From Nitrospiria bacterium (lineage in GTDB: Bacteria; Nitrospirota; Nitrospiria; DASWJH01), in NCBI GenBank assembly GCA_036397255.1, contig DASWJH010000113.1, forward strand, positions 1 to 34,645: a stretch of 34,645 nt of DNA, read 5' to 3'. Below are positions 1 through 8,163 of this stretch, in pieces; position 1 is the stretch's first letter; each line of letters begins with the position of its first letter. The translations under genes and the position numbers were made by a program. The notes beneath the pieces were generated by a model. It ran no database searches, was not told the origin of the DNA, and saw only the letters and a program-made list of their open reading frames with translations.

Positions 1-63
1 GGGAATGACGAACTGGATTTTGCAGGAACCTCTAATACTTCAAAGGCTTCAACCACAGAATGA
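1..63 (+). CDS. 3' end of an unidentified gene (partial)
   Basis: The first 63 bases read without a stop in frame 1 and end in TGA at 61-63. They encode about 20 hydrophilic residues rich in Ser, Thr, Asn and Glu, which would suit the disordered C-terminus of a protein that starts left of the window. Frame 2 is also open from base 2 to a TAA near 103, so the true frame cannot be decided from this fragment. No family can be recognised. The fragment would be co-directional with the DUF2059 gene that follows. Confidence 0.25.
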   Translation, partial: GNDELDFAGTSNTSKASTTE

Positions 64-86
64 CTTTGACTTGACCCTTGCCCTGT

Positions 87-623
87 ATGGACCTTAAACA
101 CTTTTTAACAATTTTTACCCACTCGATTTCACGAAGACCCATATTTTTTATTATCCTTTTCCTGAATATTGCTCAATGGGGTTACGCTGAGGACAAAACC
201 CATCGAGAAAAAGCCGGGGAATTGGTAAGTTTGATGGACGTTCAGAGAAGTGTTGAAAAAAACTTGGAGGTGATCAAGCAGTTGCAAATCCACCAATTTA
301 AAAGTGCGCCCTTTCCTGAACTTTCCCCAGAGGAACTAAAAAAGCTCCAGGAGGAATTAATAAAACGGATTTCGGGTCATTTGAAATGGGAAAAACTGAA
401 AGAAGGGTATATCGATGTTTTCATGAGAACGTTCACAGAAAAAAAAATAAAAGGAATCATTGATTTTTATAAAAGTTCTATTGGCAAACAATTTGTCGAA
501 AAGACCTCTGAATTAATGAATCAAACCATGGATATTACCCAAGGATTTATCCAAGAGATTATGCCAAAAATTCAGGAGATGACCCCGGAATTTATCCAAA
601 AACATAAAAAGCTTAATCATTAG
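87..623 (+). CDS. Secreted DUF2059-domain protein
   Basis: A small exported protein of 178 residues. The N-terminus has basic residues (Arg19, Arg20) followed by a hydrophobic stretch and a likely signal peptidase I site after the Tyr-Ala pair near residue 35, so the mature protein should be periplasmic. The C-terminal half carries the DUF2059 pattern: a Tyr-x-x-Val-Phe segment, then a helix with Phe-Thr-Glu-Lys-Lys and 'IDFYKSSIGKQF', the Phe-Tyr-x-Ser-x-x-Gly core of that family. The domain has no established biochemical function; the mature part is almost entirely helical and charged. I chose ATG at 87. A TTG at 78 would add three residues, and neither start has a clear Shine-Dalgarno. The kinase follows 40 bp downstream on the same strand with no evident functional link. 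Confidence 0.75.
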   Translation: MDLKHFLTIFTHSISRRPIFFIILFLNIAQWGYAEDKTHREKAGELVSLMDVQRSVEKNLEVIKQLQIHQFKSAPFPELSPEELKKLQEELIKRISGHLKWEKLKEGYIDVFMRTFTEKKIKGIIDFYKSSIGKQFVEKTSELMNQTMDITQGFIQEIMPKIQEMTPEFIQKHKKLNH

Positions 624-663
624 GAAAAAAAATGATTGTTCAAGGAAGAGATGAACCCCCCGA

Positions 664-2130
664 ATGAAATATATTTTATCTGTTGACCAGGGAAGCACCC
701 ATTCCAAGGCTGGGCTGGTTGACGAAAAAGGTGAGTTGGTCCAATCTGTTTCTGTGCCACTTCGAACCTTCCGTCCAAGACCCTTTTGGGTAGAACATCG
801 TCCCGAAGAACTCATCAAAAGCCAAAATCAGGCCATTCAATCCTTACTCCAAAAGTCCGGGAAAAGGGGAGGAAGGATCATCGCTATGGGTTTGGCGTCC
901 CAGCGGTCTACTATCATTGTGTGGGAAAAAGATACAGGAAAACCCCTTGCCCCTGCTTTAAGCTGGCAGGATCTTCGGGGCTCAGTTGAGGTGGAGAAAT
1001 ATTCTGGGTTTGGAAGGTTGATTCGAAATAAGACAGGGCTTCTGCTTTCTCCCCATTATGCGGTTTTAAAGCTTCGGTGGATTTTAAAAAACGTAAAAGG
1101 GATTCGGGAGAAACTGGAAAAGGGTAAAGTGCTTTGTGGAACAGTGAATTCCTTTTTGATCTGGCATTGGACCCGTGGGGATGTTCATGCCACCGATCCT
1201 ACCCATGCTGCGCGGATGCTTCTGATGGATTTGAAAACACAAGACTGGGATTCTCAACTTTTAGGCCTTTTTAAAATTCCCAAATCCATTCTTCCTTCCA
1301 TTCAGACCAGCGTTTCGGATTTTGGATCGATCAAAATCGGAAGATTAAAAATTTCACTAAAAGCCTGTATCGGGGATCAACAAAGCGCTTTGGTGGGTTT
1401 AGGTGCAATTAGTAAGAAGGACGCTATCATCAATTACGGGACCGGCGGATTTTTTTTAATGAATACCGGTAAAAATTTAGTTCGCCTTCCGGGTCTTTTA
1501 AGCAGTGTGGGATGGTCTACTCCAGAAGAAAAAGTTTATGCATTGGAAGGGACGGTTAATTCAGTTGGAACGGTATTTGATTGGTTGAAAAAAACAGGGA
1601 TTATTTCTTCACCTACTGAAATTAATCAAATGATTCGTGCTTCCCGCCATCGGTCTTACCTGGTTCCGGCTTTGGCGGGTTTGGGAACCCCCCATTGGTT
1701 GAAAAAAGTACAGATGGGTGTTTTAGGTCTTGGGCCATGGACCACAAAAGCCGACCTGGTCCGTGCCGCGGTGGAGGGGATTGCTTTTCTAGTAAAAGAT
1801 GTAAATGAGGTGCTTCGAAAGGACAAAAATTTTAACATTCAAAACATTCAAGCCAGCGGTGGGATTTCTCACATTGACGGTCTTTTACAAATTCAATCGG
1901 ATTGGCTTGGAATTCCGGTTAGACGGTCCAATACTTCTGAAGGCACCCTTCTCGGGGCAGGATTACTTGCAGGGGTGGGGTGTGGAATTTGGAAGTCCGT
2001 TTATAAAATTCCCAAACCGAAAAAAGGTAAATTATTCTTGCCTAATCTTTCCAAAAAAGAACGGGATAAAATTTATCAAGGATGGAAAAAAGCTTTGCGT
2101 TCCGTTCGGGAATTTGGTTTATGGGAGTGA
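664..2130 (+). CDS. FGGY-family carbohydrate kinase, glycerol-kinase-like
   Basis: A 488-residue cytoplasmic ATP-dependent sugar or polyol kinase of the FGGY family, closest in motif pattern to glycerol kinase. Visible landmarks are the N-terminal phosphate loop (Asp8-Gln-Gly-Ser-Thr), 'FWVEHRPEEL' (41-50), the catalytic-base segment 'CIGDQQSALVG' with Asp238, 'NYGTGGFFLMNTG' (257-269), and the C-terminal ATPase region with 'ASGGISHIDGLLQIQSDWLG'. Length fits the family (about 490-510). Against the Escherichia coli GlpK glycerol pocket, Arg83, Trp103, Asp245, Gln246 and Phe270 appear kept (Arg81, Trp101, Asp238, Gln239, Phe263), but Glu84 is Ser82 and Tyr135 aligns with His131. The substrate may therefore not be glycerol, so I give no gene symbol. 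A purine-rich Shine-Dalgarno lies at 642-650, rather far from the ATG. No glpF or glpD is nearby. It converges with the ABC operon, with only 18 bp between stop codons. Confidence 0.85.
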   Translation: MKYILSVDQGSTHSKAGLVDEKGELVQSVSVPLRTFRPRPFWVEHRPEELIKSQNQAIQSLLQKSGKRGGRIIAMGLASQRSTIIVWEKDTGKPLAPALSWQDLRGSVEVEKYSGFGRLIRNKTGLLLSPHYAVLKLRWILKNVKGIREKLEKGKVLCGTVNSFLIWHWTRGDVHATDPTHAARMLLMDLKTQDWDSQLLGLFKIPKSILPSIQTSVSDFGSIKIGRLKISLKACIGDQQSALVGLGAISKKDAIINYGTGGFFLMNTGKNLVRLPGLLSSVGWSTPEEKVYALEGTVNSVGTVFDWLKKTGIISSPTEINQMIRASRHRSYLVPALAGLGTPHWLKKVQMGVLGLGPWTTKADLVRAAVEGIAFLVKDVNEVLRKDKNFNIQNIQASGGISHIDGLLQIQSDWLGIPVRRSNTSEGTLLGAGLLAGVGCGIWKSVYKIPKPKKGKLFLPNLSKKERDKIYQGWKKALRSVREFGLWE

Positions 2131-2148
2131 TTGGGAAAAAGGAAACTA

Positions 2149-3513
2149 TTATTTTTCTGTTTCTTCATCGTCTTCGCCTTTGAATAAATCAATTTTTTGG
2201 GGGATGCTTTTAAAGGTGCTTTTAAAAACGAGAGTGATTCCCAGGTCTTCCAATCCTTGAGCGTACAATTTCCCATCAGCCTCTTTTCCCAATTGCAGCC
2301 TTCCTACAGAAACTCCACTCAGGTTTTTTAATTCGATTTCGGTAAGGGGTGGTTGAAGGCCTGCTTCTTTAAAGGAGATTTTATTTTGGGGTTTTTCTTC
2401 TGCCTCCAAGGATTCTAAAAATTTAAGGAAATTGGTAACGGAAACCTGGTTGATTTCTTTTTCATCGCCTTCAAGGGTCCAGATATCCTTTGCTTTCCGG
2501 AGATAATAGGTATCCTCAGGATTTTTTACAGAGACCTCTTTTACCGAGTCTGGATCAAATACCAGAAGGTGTTTGTCTCGGTAAATGAAAAAATCATTTT
2601 TGAAATTATCCAAAAAGGATTTGGAAATCTCATAAACCGGTTTTTCATCGGAAGTCACGGCAAAATATTGACCCTTTTCCGTTTTGAAAATGGATGCCTT
2701 GATGGTTTGATTTCCTTCTTTTAGGCGGACCATCAATTCAGGTACCTTAAAGTTTTTTTGGAGTTTTTCTTTTTCTTCCTTAGAGTCCACAAATCCGATT
2801 GCCCGTAAGTCCTCAAAATCAAATAGGTTTCCGTTAATTTCTCCGCTATCGGCTTTGGCGGGTTGAGGTTTTCTAATTTTCCATTGGTTTTCTTCCTTAA
2901 CGAAAAGAAAGGTGGAGTCCTTAAAATCAATGGTGAATTGGGTAATTTGATTACGATCTATTGGGAGTATTTTTTTATTGCGAAGATCAAAGAGTTTCTT
3001 GGTCAGAGAATTCTTAATTCCTTTTTCGACCAAGACGACCTGCTGATCGCTTTCCCGCTTAACGAAAAGCGTGTTAAAGATGGGCCCGTCATCCCCCACC
3101 AAAATGGTCTCTTTTTTTTCGCCATCAGAGTCTTTTTGAGTTAAAGAAATTTTTATTTGCGGTTGGTCAAAACCGAATTCCCCGCCTTCTTCTAAATCTT
3201 CCAGAACACGAGAATGTCTCATTCCGACCACACTGGAGAGGAGCCCTGCAATTTCCCGTTCGTCGGTTTCCGCATGGATGGGTCTCGAGATAACCCATTT
3301 CCCCCCCTGACTTTTTGTCAGGTCTATTTCCGCTTCCGGGTCCCGGTATTGTAGTCCAATAAATTGAATATCGGTTTCATTGAATGAAACAACCTTTTGG
3401 GCTTGCGTTTCGGCTTCTTTTTTCCTTTCTCCTTGAGGAATTTCAATCCAAAAGAGGTATCCCGTTAAGCCGAGAAGGATAACTGCCATTATGAGTGTAT
3501 TTCGAAAACGCAT
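2149..3513 (-). CDS. DUF4340 domain-containing membrane-anchored protein
   Basis: A 454-residue protein with a single N-terminal membrane anchor (about residues 7-23) followed by a large extracytoplasmic domain rich in charged beta-strand-like segments. Repeated phrases such as 'WVISRPIHAETDEREIAGLL', 'WKIRKPQPAKADSGEINGNL' and 'WTLEGDEKEINQVSVTNFL' show the repeat architecture typical of DUF4340 proteins (Trp-x-[IL]-x-x-P or D, then an x-[IV]-x-x-[FL]-L helix). It is the last gene of a leftward operon with an ATPase, a permease and a GldG-like protein, 17 bp from the GldG-like gene. DUF4340 genes commonly accompany Gld-type ABC modules, so it is probably an accessory or substrate-contact subunit. 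That role is inferred from context; no enzymatic motif is visible. Confidence 0.85.
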   Translation of the reverse strand: MRFRNTLIMAVILLGLTGYLFWIEIPQGERKKEAETQAQKVVSFNETDIQFIGLQYRDPEAEIDLTKSQGGKWVISRPIHAETDEREIAGLLSSVVGMRHSRVLEDLEEGGEFGFDQPQIKISLTQKDSDGEKKETILVGDDGPIFNTLFVKRESDQQVVLVEKGIKNSLTKKLFDLRNKKILPIDRNQITQFTIDFKDSTFLFVKEENQWKIRKPQPAKADSGEINGNLFDFEDLRAIGFVDSKEEKEKLQKNFKVPELMVRLKEGNQTIKASIFKTEKGQYFAVTSDEKPVYEISKSFLDNFKNDFFIYRDKHLLVFDPDSVKEVSVKNPEDTYYLRKAKDIWTLEGDEKEINQVSVTNFLKFLESLEAEEKPQNKISFKEAGLQPPLTEIELKNLSGVSVGRLQLGKEADGKLYAQGLEDLGITLVFKSTFKSIPQKIDLFKGEDDEETEK

Positions 3514-3530
3514 GGTTAAAGGGAAAATAT

Positions 3531-5105
3531 TCAGAGACGGCGCCGGCGTTTCCAGATGATGAGTCCGGTGAGAAAAACAATGCCGGGCATTAATATAACA
3601 GAAGTATAAAAAACAACGTTTCCTTGAACTTTGGTTAAAAATAAGGGGGAAAAATTCGGTTTTTTGGGTGTAATGGCGATTAGATTTTTTTCTTTTGCCA
3701 AGAAATTGATGGTGTTTAGAATAAGATCTCCATTTCCATTAAAATCAAAAGATCCATTAGCGGCAAAGTCAGAATCACCGAAAACGATCAGTATCGGTTC
3801 ATCCGAGGGCTGGTCCGTGTTTTCCTCCGAGGGTATCTCTAGATCACTTTCTTCTTGGGAACTCGTTTCTTCCGTTTTTTTGGTAACCATTCCTGCAAGG
3901 GTCAGAGGCCCTCTAAGATCGGTCTTGGAATTAAAGTTTAGGTCACCTGAAATAATATCTGTTTTAGTCCAACTGTTTTCGGTGGTTTCAGCCAGGGACT
4001 GAAAGTTGAGGTGTGAATCCGAGGATTCAAATTGAACCCTTTGGGCAACGGGAAAGAACGTTGCTAAATTAAAACCCTCGGTAATTTCATGATTAGGATA
4101 TGTGGTCACCACAGGAATGGTTAAGTCTCCGCCAAAGAGTCTGGATAGGGTATCAACGATGATCCCCGGCCCCAATCGAATTCCCCACTGGCTGAAAAAA
4201 ACATCCAGGTTGGTTTGGGTTTGGGGGTCAATTAAGGCCAAAACCTTTCCTTTTTGATTTAAATAATTCGAAACCGCTTCAATTTCTTGGGGGAGAAAAG
4301 CCTTTTGGGGTCCAGCCACCACCAAAACAGCGGTGTCCTCTGGAATTTTTCCGGTTTGAAGAAGGGAAAGGCCCTCCACGTGGTAGCCTTGTTTTTCTAG
4401 GGCCCCTTGGACCCGGGAGAATCCTTCCCGTTCCGTGTTGGTAAGGTCATGTTCTCCATGACCTTCCAGAAAGTGAATGGTTTGTTTCTTTTTTTTATTG
4501 ACCCGAATGAGGGCATTGGTTAATTCTTGTTCGATGATATTTTTAATTTGAGTTTCCTGGTCACCCACTTCGATTACCAGGGTATTGTATTGGGTAATTC
4601 CATATTGCCGGGCAATGGCTGGTTTTTGGGAGGGATCAATCACCTGAAATGAGAGGTGATCGGTCTCATTGGAATAACTGTTTAAAAGATCTCTGATTTG
4701 ATTTTCGCTGGGGGTTTGGGATTCTGTAAATGCAGTTATTTTTACCTTTTGTTCCAAATTTTGGAGAACCTTTTTGGTTTGCGGAGCCAATGAAAAACGG
4801 CCGGTTTCCGATAAATCCAACCGCTGGTTATGCCGGGAGGACAGGAAATTTAAAATTCCGATGATGGAAAGAAAAATAACGACCATTAAAAAGCTGTTTA
4901 ACCCGAATTGGGTAGATCGACGTGTTGAAAAAACCTTGATCGCTTCGAAGTGGGTGATAAAGAAAAAGATCAATAGAACCAGGGAGGCCCCTTCTGCGAT
5001 GGAGACATAATTCCCCCAGCTTGGGTTAACCCCAAGGGCCAAAAGGCCTCCGAAAAAAAGAAAAAGCCCTAACCACCCTGAAAGCTTACTGAGTTGTTTA
5101 ATCAT
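3531..5105 (-). CDS. GldG-like ABC transporter auxiliary protein
   Basis: A 524-residue membrane protein. Two transmembrane helices lie near the N-terminus (about 10-28 and 38-56), and a further one at about 70-90 leads into a large extracytoplasmic domain. A last helix at about 495-518 ends in a run of basic residues. The soluble part has the features of the ABC-type auxiliary domain (PF09822 type): 'SLAPQTKKVLQNLEQKVKIT', 'DPSQKPAIARQYGI', 'HFLEGHGEHDL', and a later 'FGDSDFAANG' loop. In Bacteroidetes, GldG works with GldA and GldF in gliding, but homologues are widespread in non-gliding bacteria with unknown cargo. It starts 6 bp after the permease stop with no clear Shine-Dalgarno, suggesting translational coupling. 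A low-complexity acidic Glu/Ser insert (about 410-430) interrupts the C-terminal part. Confidence 0.87.
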   Translation of the reverse strand: MIKQLSKLSGWLGLFLFFGGLLALGVNPSWGNYVSIAEGASLVLLIFFFITHFEAIKVFSTRRSTQFGLNSFLMVVIFLSIIGILNFLSSRHNQRLDLSETGRFSLAPQTKKVLQNLEQKVKITAFTESQTPSENQIRDLLNSYSNETDHLSFQVIDPSQKPAIARQYGITQYNTLVIEVGDQETQIKNIIEQELTNALIRVNKKKKQTIHFLEGHGEHDLTNTEREGFSRVQGALEKQGYHVEGLSLLQTGKIPEDTAVLVVAGPQKAFLPQEIEAVSNYLNQKGKVLALIDPQTQTNLDVFFSQWGIRLGPGIIVDTLSRLFGGDLTIPVVTTYPNHEITEGFNLATFFPVAQRVQFESSDSHLNFQSLAETTENSWTKTDIISGDLNFNSKTDLRGPLTLAGMVTKKTEETSSQEESDLEIPSEENTDQPSDEPILIVFGDSDFAANGSFDFNGNGDLILNTINFLAKEKNLIAITPKKPNFSPLFLTKVQGNVVFYTSVILMPGIVFLTGLIIWKRRRRL

Positions 5106-5111
5106 ATTTTT

Positions 5112-5891
5112 TTATTTCCACCGATGCGCTTCGATTACCCGGTGGGTCAGAAAAAGGCCGACCGTTGCGAGGCTCAATAAATAAACAACATTTTTTGTAT
5201 CAATGAGCCCTTTTACAAAACTGCTAAAATGCTCCCCTACAGATAAAAAGGAGAGAATATCACCTAAAACCGAATTCCCTGCTCCCTGGGAGGCGATACC
5301 CATAAGCCATAGGAGGAGGGTAATTCCAAAGCCCACAAAACCTGCGATAATTTGATTTTCGGTGATGGAGGATGCAAATAACCCAACCGATAAGATGACT
5401 CCCCCTAATAAAAGAAGTCCCAGGTATCCGGCCAAAATAGGTTTCCATTGTAAATCCCCATAAATATTGATGAGAACGGGCATAAACCCGGTTAATAACA
5501 GCATCAAAGAAAATACAGAAAAAGCGGCAAGGAATTTTCCAAAGATAATCTCAAGGATAGAGATGGGGGAAGTAAATAATAATTCCACTGTTTTGGTCTT
5601 TTTCTCTTCCGCCAGGAGTCGCATGGTCAGCAGGGGTAAGGTGAAGAGAATGACAATGGCCATGTTGTGAAACGCTGGCCGGAAAACCAACTCAATGACA
5701 TTAATTTCTGGAAGAGCTCCTTGAAGACGCATTAGCTGCATACTTTGGCTGGAAGCAAAAAGAACGATTTGGGAGAAAAGAAACCCGCTGATTAAAAGGA
5801 AAACCGAAATCACTACATAGGCCATGGGTGAGGTGAAATAAATCCGCAATTCTTTACTGGTAATGGCGAGCACATTGTTTACCTTTTTCAT
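5112..5891 (-). CDS. ABC-2 type transporter permease, GldF-like
   Basis: The 259-residue integral membrane subunit of the ABC exporter. About six hydrophobic helices are visible. Family hallmarks are the N-terminal 'KELRIYFTSPMAYVVISVF' and the cytoplasmic loop 'LLAEEKKTKTVELLFTSPIS', both typical of ABC-2 permeases of the GldF/NosY type. It should dimerise in the inner membrane and be driven by the ATPase encoded immediately upstream on the same strand (18 bp gap). An AGGAGG sequence just after the ATPase stop is the likely ribosome binding site, about 13 bases before the ATG. The substrate is unknown. The length is normal for the family and no frame problems are seen. Confidence 0.9.
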   Translation of the reverse strand: MKKVNNVLAITSKELRIYFTSPMAYVVISVFLLISGFLFSQIVLFASSQSMQLMRLQGALPEINVIELVFRPAFHNMAIVILFTLPLLTMRLLAEEKKTKTVELLFTSPISILEIIFGKFLAAFSVFSLMLLLTGFMPVLINIYGDLQWKPILAGYLGLLLLGGVILSVGLFASSITENQIIAGFVGFGITLLLWLMGIASQGAGNSVLGDILSFLSVGEHFSSFVKGLIDTKNVVYLLSLATVGLFLTHRVIEAHRWK

Positions 5892-5909
5892 GGGCTTTAT
5901 CCGGACCTC

Positions 5910-6845
5910 CTAAGAAGGTTCTTCCTGTGTCAATTTAAGAAACACATCTTCCAAAGTCATGGAGACACTTTTCAATTCCAGAAGGCCCCATCCTTTATTC
6001 ACTACGCAGTGGGCCACATCCTCCCGAATATCAGTCCCCAGTTCGGATTCCACTATATAAATTTGTCCGTTGGTGTTAGGTTCTTCCAAAACATGAGTCA
6101 CCCGGTTCAAAGATTGGAGGACCTCTGGTATTTGAGGCGTAGGATTACGAACGATAATTCGAATTTTTTCCGATTGGCGAAGATTTGCAGAAAGATGTTC
6201 TGGGGAGTCAATGGCCCGTATCCGCCCCTCATGAATAATAATCACTCTTTGGCAAATGGCAGTGGCCTCAGGCAGAATATGGGTGCTTAAAATTAGGGTG
6301 TGCGCCCCAGCCAATTCGTGAATGAGTCCACGCATTTCAATGATTTGCTTGGGGTCAAGACCTACGGTGGGTTCATCCAAAATCAATACGTCAGGATTAT
6401 GAATTAAAGCTTGAGCAAGGCCAACCCGTTGCCGAAACCCCTTTGAAAGGTGGCCAATCAATCGCTCCCGAACGGCTGTAAGGTTGCACCTTTCCAATGC
6501 ATAAGTGAGGGCTTGGTTTTGGGATGACTTTGGAACTCCTTTAATTTTTGAGATAAAGTTTAAGTATTCCTTAACGGTCAATTCATTATAGAGTGGGGGG
6601 TTTTCAGGAAGATAGCCAATTCGGCGTCTGGCCTCCAGGGATGCTTCAAAAATATCAAACCCTGAAATAGATGCCGTCCCGGATGTTGCGGGGATGAAAC
6701 AGGTGAGGATCCGCATGGTGGTTGTTTTTCCGGCACCGTTTGGCCCTAGAAAAGCCAGTACTTCCCCTTTTTCTACGTTGAACGTTATATCTTCAATGGC
6801 AGTACGTTCCCCGTAACGCTTGGTCAAATGCTGAACATTTATCAT
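5910..6845 (-). CDS. ABC transporter ATP-binding protein, GldA-like
   Basis: A 311-residue cytoplasmic ATPase powering the adjacent permease. All nucleotide-binding motifs are intact: Walker A 'GPNGAGKTT' (34-42), signature 'LSKGFRQR' (133-140), Walker B 'VLILDEP' (153-159, catalytic Glu158), D-loop 'VGLDP' and the switch His189 in 'LSTHIL'. The signature is the LSKGxRQR variant typical of GldA/NosF-type exporters rather than LSGGQ. A C-terminal extension of about 90 residues ending in 'MTLEDVFLKLTQEEPS' is common in this subgroup. It is the first gene of the leftward four-gene operon, and its promoter should lie in the 416-bp divergent region to its right. I could not see a convincing -35/-10 pair there on the minus strand. 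Confidence 0.93.
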   Translation of the reverse strand: MINVQHLTKRYGERTAIEDITFNVEKGEVLAFLGPNGAGKTTTMRILTCFIPATSGTASISGFDIFEASLEARRRIGYLPENPPLYNELTVKEYLNFISKIKGVPKSSQNQALTYALERCNLTAVRERLIGHLSKGFRQRVGLAQALIHNPDVLILDEPTVGLDPKQIIEMRGLIHELAGAHTLILSTHILPEATAICQRVIIIHEGRIRAIDSPEHLSANLRQSEKIRIIVRNPTPQIPEVLQSLNRVTHVLEEPNTNGQIYIVESELGTDIREDVAHCVVNKGWGLLELKSVSMTLEDVFLKLTQEEPS

Positions 6846-7009
6846 GGGTTATTTTTCAGATAGGGCTGGCTTTTTTGAATAACAATAAAAAACCGTAGTC
6901 CCGTTTGTTTGTTGTGGTGGGGCATTAATATGTAAGTTTGAAGAAGTTATTGATCCCCACCCGCCAATGGCCCCAAATTCTTTCCCACAAGAGTGAATGA
7001 CGGAAATGT

Positions 7010-7049
7010 AAAAAGGTCCCAGGAACGGGGATTTGAGAAACCTTTTTTT
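7010..7049 (+). terminator. Possible hairpin with T tract
   Basis: AAAAAGGT (7010-7017) can pair with ACCTTTTT (7040-7047), followed by further T to 7049. Inside it CCC (7018-7020) can pair with GGG (7027-7029). This resembles an intrinsic terminator on the + strand, although the outer stem is mostly A-T and the inner arm is asymmetric. No annotated + strand gene ends just upstream, so it would have to terminate a small RNA or an antisense transcript. The assignment is weak. Confidence 0.2.
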
Positions 7050-7186
7050 CCAAACCAGGAAATTATTACAGTAAACCCAAAGCCTTTGTCAAGCCTAGGC
7101 TATAAAAGTGAGCCTGGAGAATTAAGTTCCTTTTTTTTCTGTTAAAAAAATTGGACCAATGTGAAAAACCCCCGAAAATGAACGGG

Positions 7187-7216
7187 TTGCTCATAATTTA
7201 AACAATGTGATAAAAT
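7187..7216 (+). promoter_or_regulatory. Candidate sigma-70-type promoter for era
   Basis: TTGCTC (7187-7192) and TAAAAT (7211-7216) resemble the -35 and -10 hexamers with an 18-bp spacer. A TG dinucleotide lies a few bases upstream of the -10 element. This would start transcription around 7223, about 40 bases before the era start codon. It is assigned by eye only. Confidence 0.4.
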
Positions 7217-7261
7217 CAAACGTTTTTTGGTAATGACCAACTGCTTTTCAAGGAGAGTGGC

Positions 7262-8146
7262 TTGAGTTTTCGATCCGGGTTTATTGCACTGATTGGCCGT
7301 CCGAATGTGGGGAAGTCTACCCTTCTCAATCAGATTTTGGGCGAGAAAATTGCTATTGTTTCCGACAAACCCCAAACTACCCGAAACCAGATTTTGGGGG
7401 TCAGAAACCTTCCGGATACCCAGTTGGTTTTTTTGGATACCCCTGGAATTCACAAACCCCGGCATAAATTAAACCAACGAATGGTGGATGGGGCTCTGAA
7501 AACTTTTAATCAGGTAGACATTCTGGCCTTCTTGGTTGAAGCAACGGGCATGCCGGGAACCGGGGATCGGTTTATTTTAGAAAGCCTGCGCGGTGTCAAA
7601 AAAAACAAATATTTAATTGTTAATAAAATTGATTTGGTCCAAAAAGTAACATTATTACCTTTGATTACAGAATATGCCAGAGAATGTTCGTTTGATGAAG
7701 TGTTCCCCGTGTCTGCCCTTAAGGGGGAAAATGTTGAACCTTTGGTAAAAAGTTTTTCCGGTCTCCTTCCGGAAGGAGACCCTTTTTTTCCTGAAGATGT
7801 TATTACAGATCAACCCATGCGCTTTATTGCGGGTGAAATGATTCGGGAGCAAGTATTGAAGAGGACCCGGGATGAAATCCCTTATTCGGTGGCGGTATGG
7901 ATTGAGTCTTTTAAGGAGGATCCGGGGCGCCCCTTGGTTCGTATTCAGGGAATTATTTACGTGGAAAGGGATTCCCAAAAAGGGATTTTAATCGGGAAGG
8001 GTGGCGAGCTGTTGAAAAAAATTGGAACAGAAGCCCGATTGGAGATTGAGGGAATTCTGGGAACGAAGGTTTTTCTTGACCTGTGGGTCAAGGTAAGAAA
8101 AAACTGGCGGGAGAATGAAAGAGTTCTCCAACAATTAGGCTATTAG
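7262..8146 (+). CDS. era: GTPase Era
   Basis: Era is an essential GTPase that binds the 3' end of 16S rRNA and assists 30S subunit maturation. The 294-residue protein has the full set of G motifs: G1 'GRPNVGKST' (12-20), the G2 region with 'QTTRNQILG' (38-46), G3 'DTPG' (59-62) and G4 'NKID' (121-124). A C-terminal KH domain carries the 'IGKGGELLKKIG' loop near residue 244. Length is as usual (about 300). The start is TTG at 7262, supported by AGGAGAG at 7251-7257 with good spacing; no in-frame ATG lies nearby. It heads a compact era-mgtE-recO run. Era and RecO genes are commonly clustered in bacteria, and mgtE lies between them here. Confidence 0.97.
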   Translation: MSFRSGFIALIGRPNVGKSTLLNQILGEKIAIVSDKPQTTRNQILGVRNLPDTQLVFLDTPGIHKPRHKLNQRMVDGALKTFNQVDILAFLVEATGMPGTGDRFILESLRGVKKNKYLIVNKIDLVQKVTLLPLITEYARECSFDEVFPVSALKGENVEPLVKSFSGLLPEGDPFFPEDVITDQPMRFIAGEMIREQVLKRTRDEIPYSVAVWIESFKEDPGRPLVRIQGIIYVERDSQKGILIGKGGELLKKIGTEARLEIEGILGTKVFLDLWVKVRKNWRENERVLQQLGY

Positions 8147-8163
8147 TTTTTTTCTGGGTAAAA

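Larger units (their letters stand above)
6846..7261. other. Divergent intergenic region, ABC operon / era
   Basis: 416 bp without a credible gene, separating the leftward ABC operon from the rightward era operon. It must hold both promoters. On the + strand a candidate era promoter is seen at 7187-7216. A 10-bp perfect palindrome AGCCTAGGCT lies at 7092-7101, and an imperfect hairpin followed by a T tract lies at 7010-7049. No tRNA, riboswitch or small ORF with a convincing ribosome binding site was recognised. Confidence 0.6.

Noticed and set aside
632-667. Eleven-codon mini-ORF overlapping the kinase start
   Set aside because: It has no ribosome binding site of its own and no recognisable leader content; probably chance.
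2863-3144. Open frame antisense to the DUF4340 gene
   Set aside because: It is a shadow of a well-supported coding gene, with no ribosome binding site or family resemblance.
8147-8163. Magnesium riboswitch (M-box) for mgtE
   Set aside because: Only 17 bp separate era and mgtE, too little for a riboswitch.
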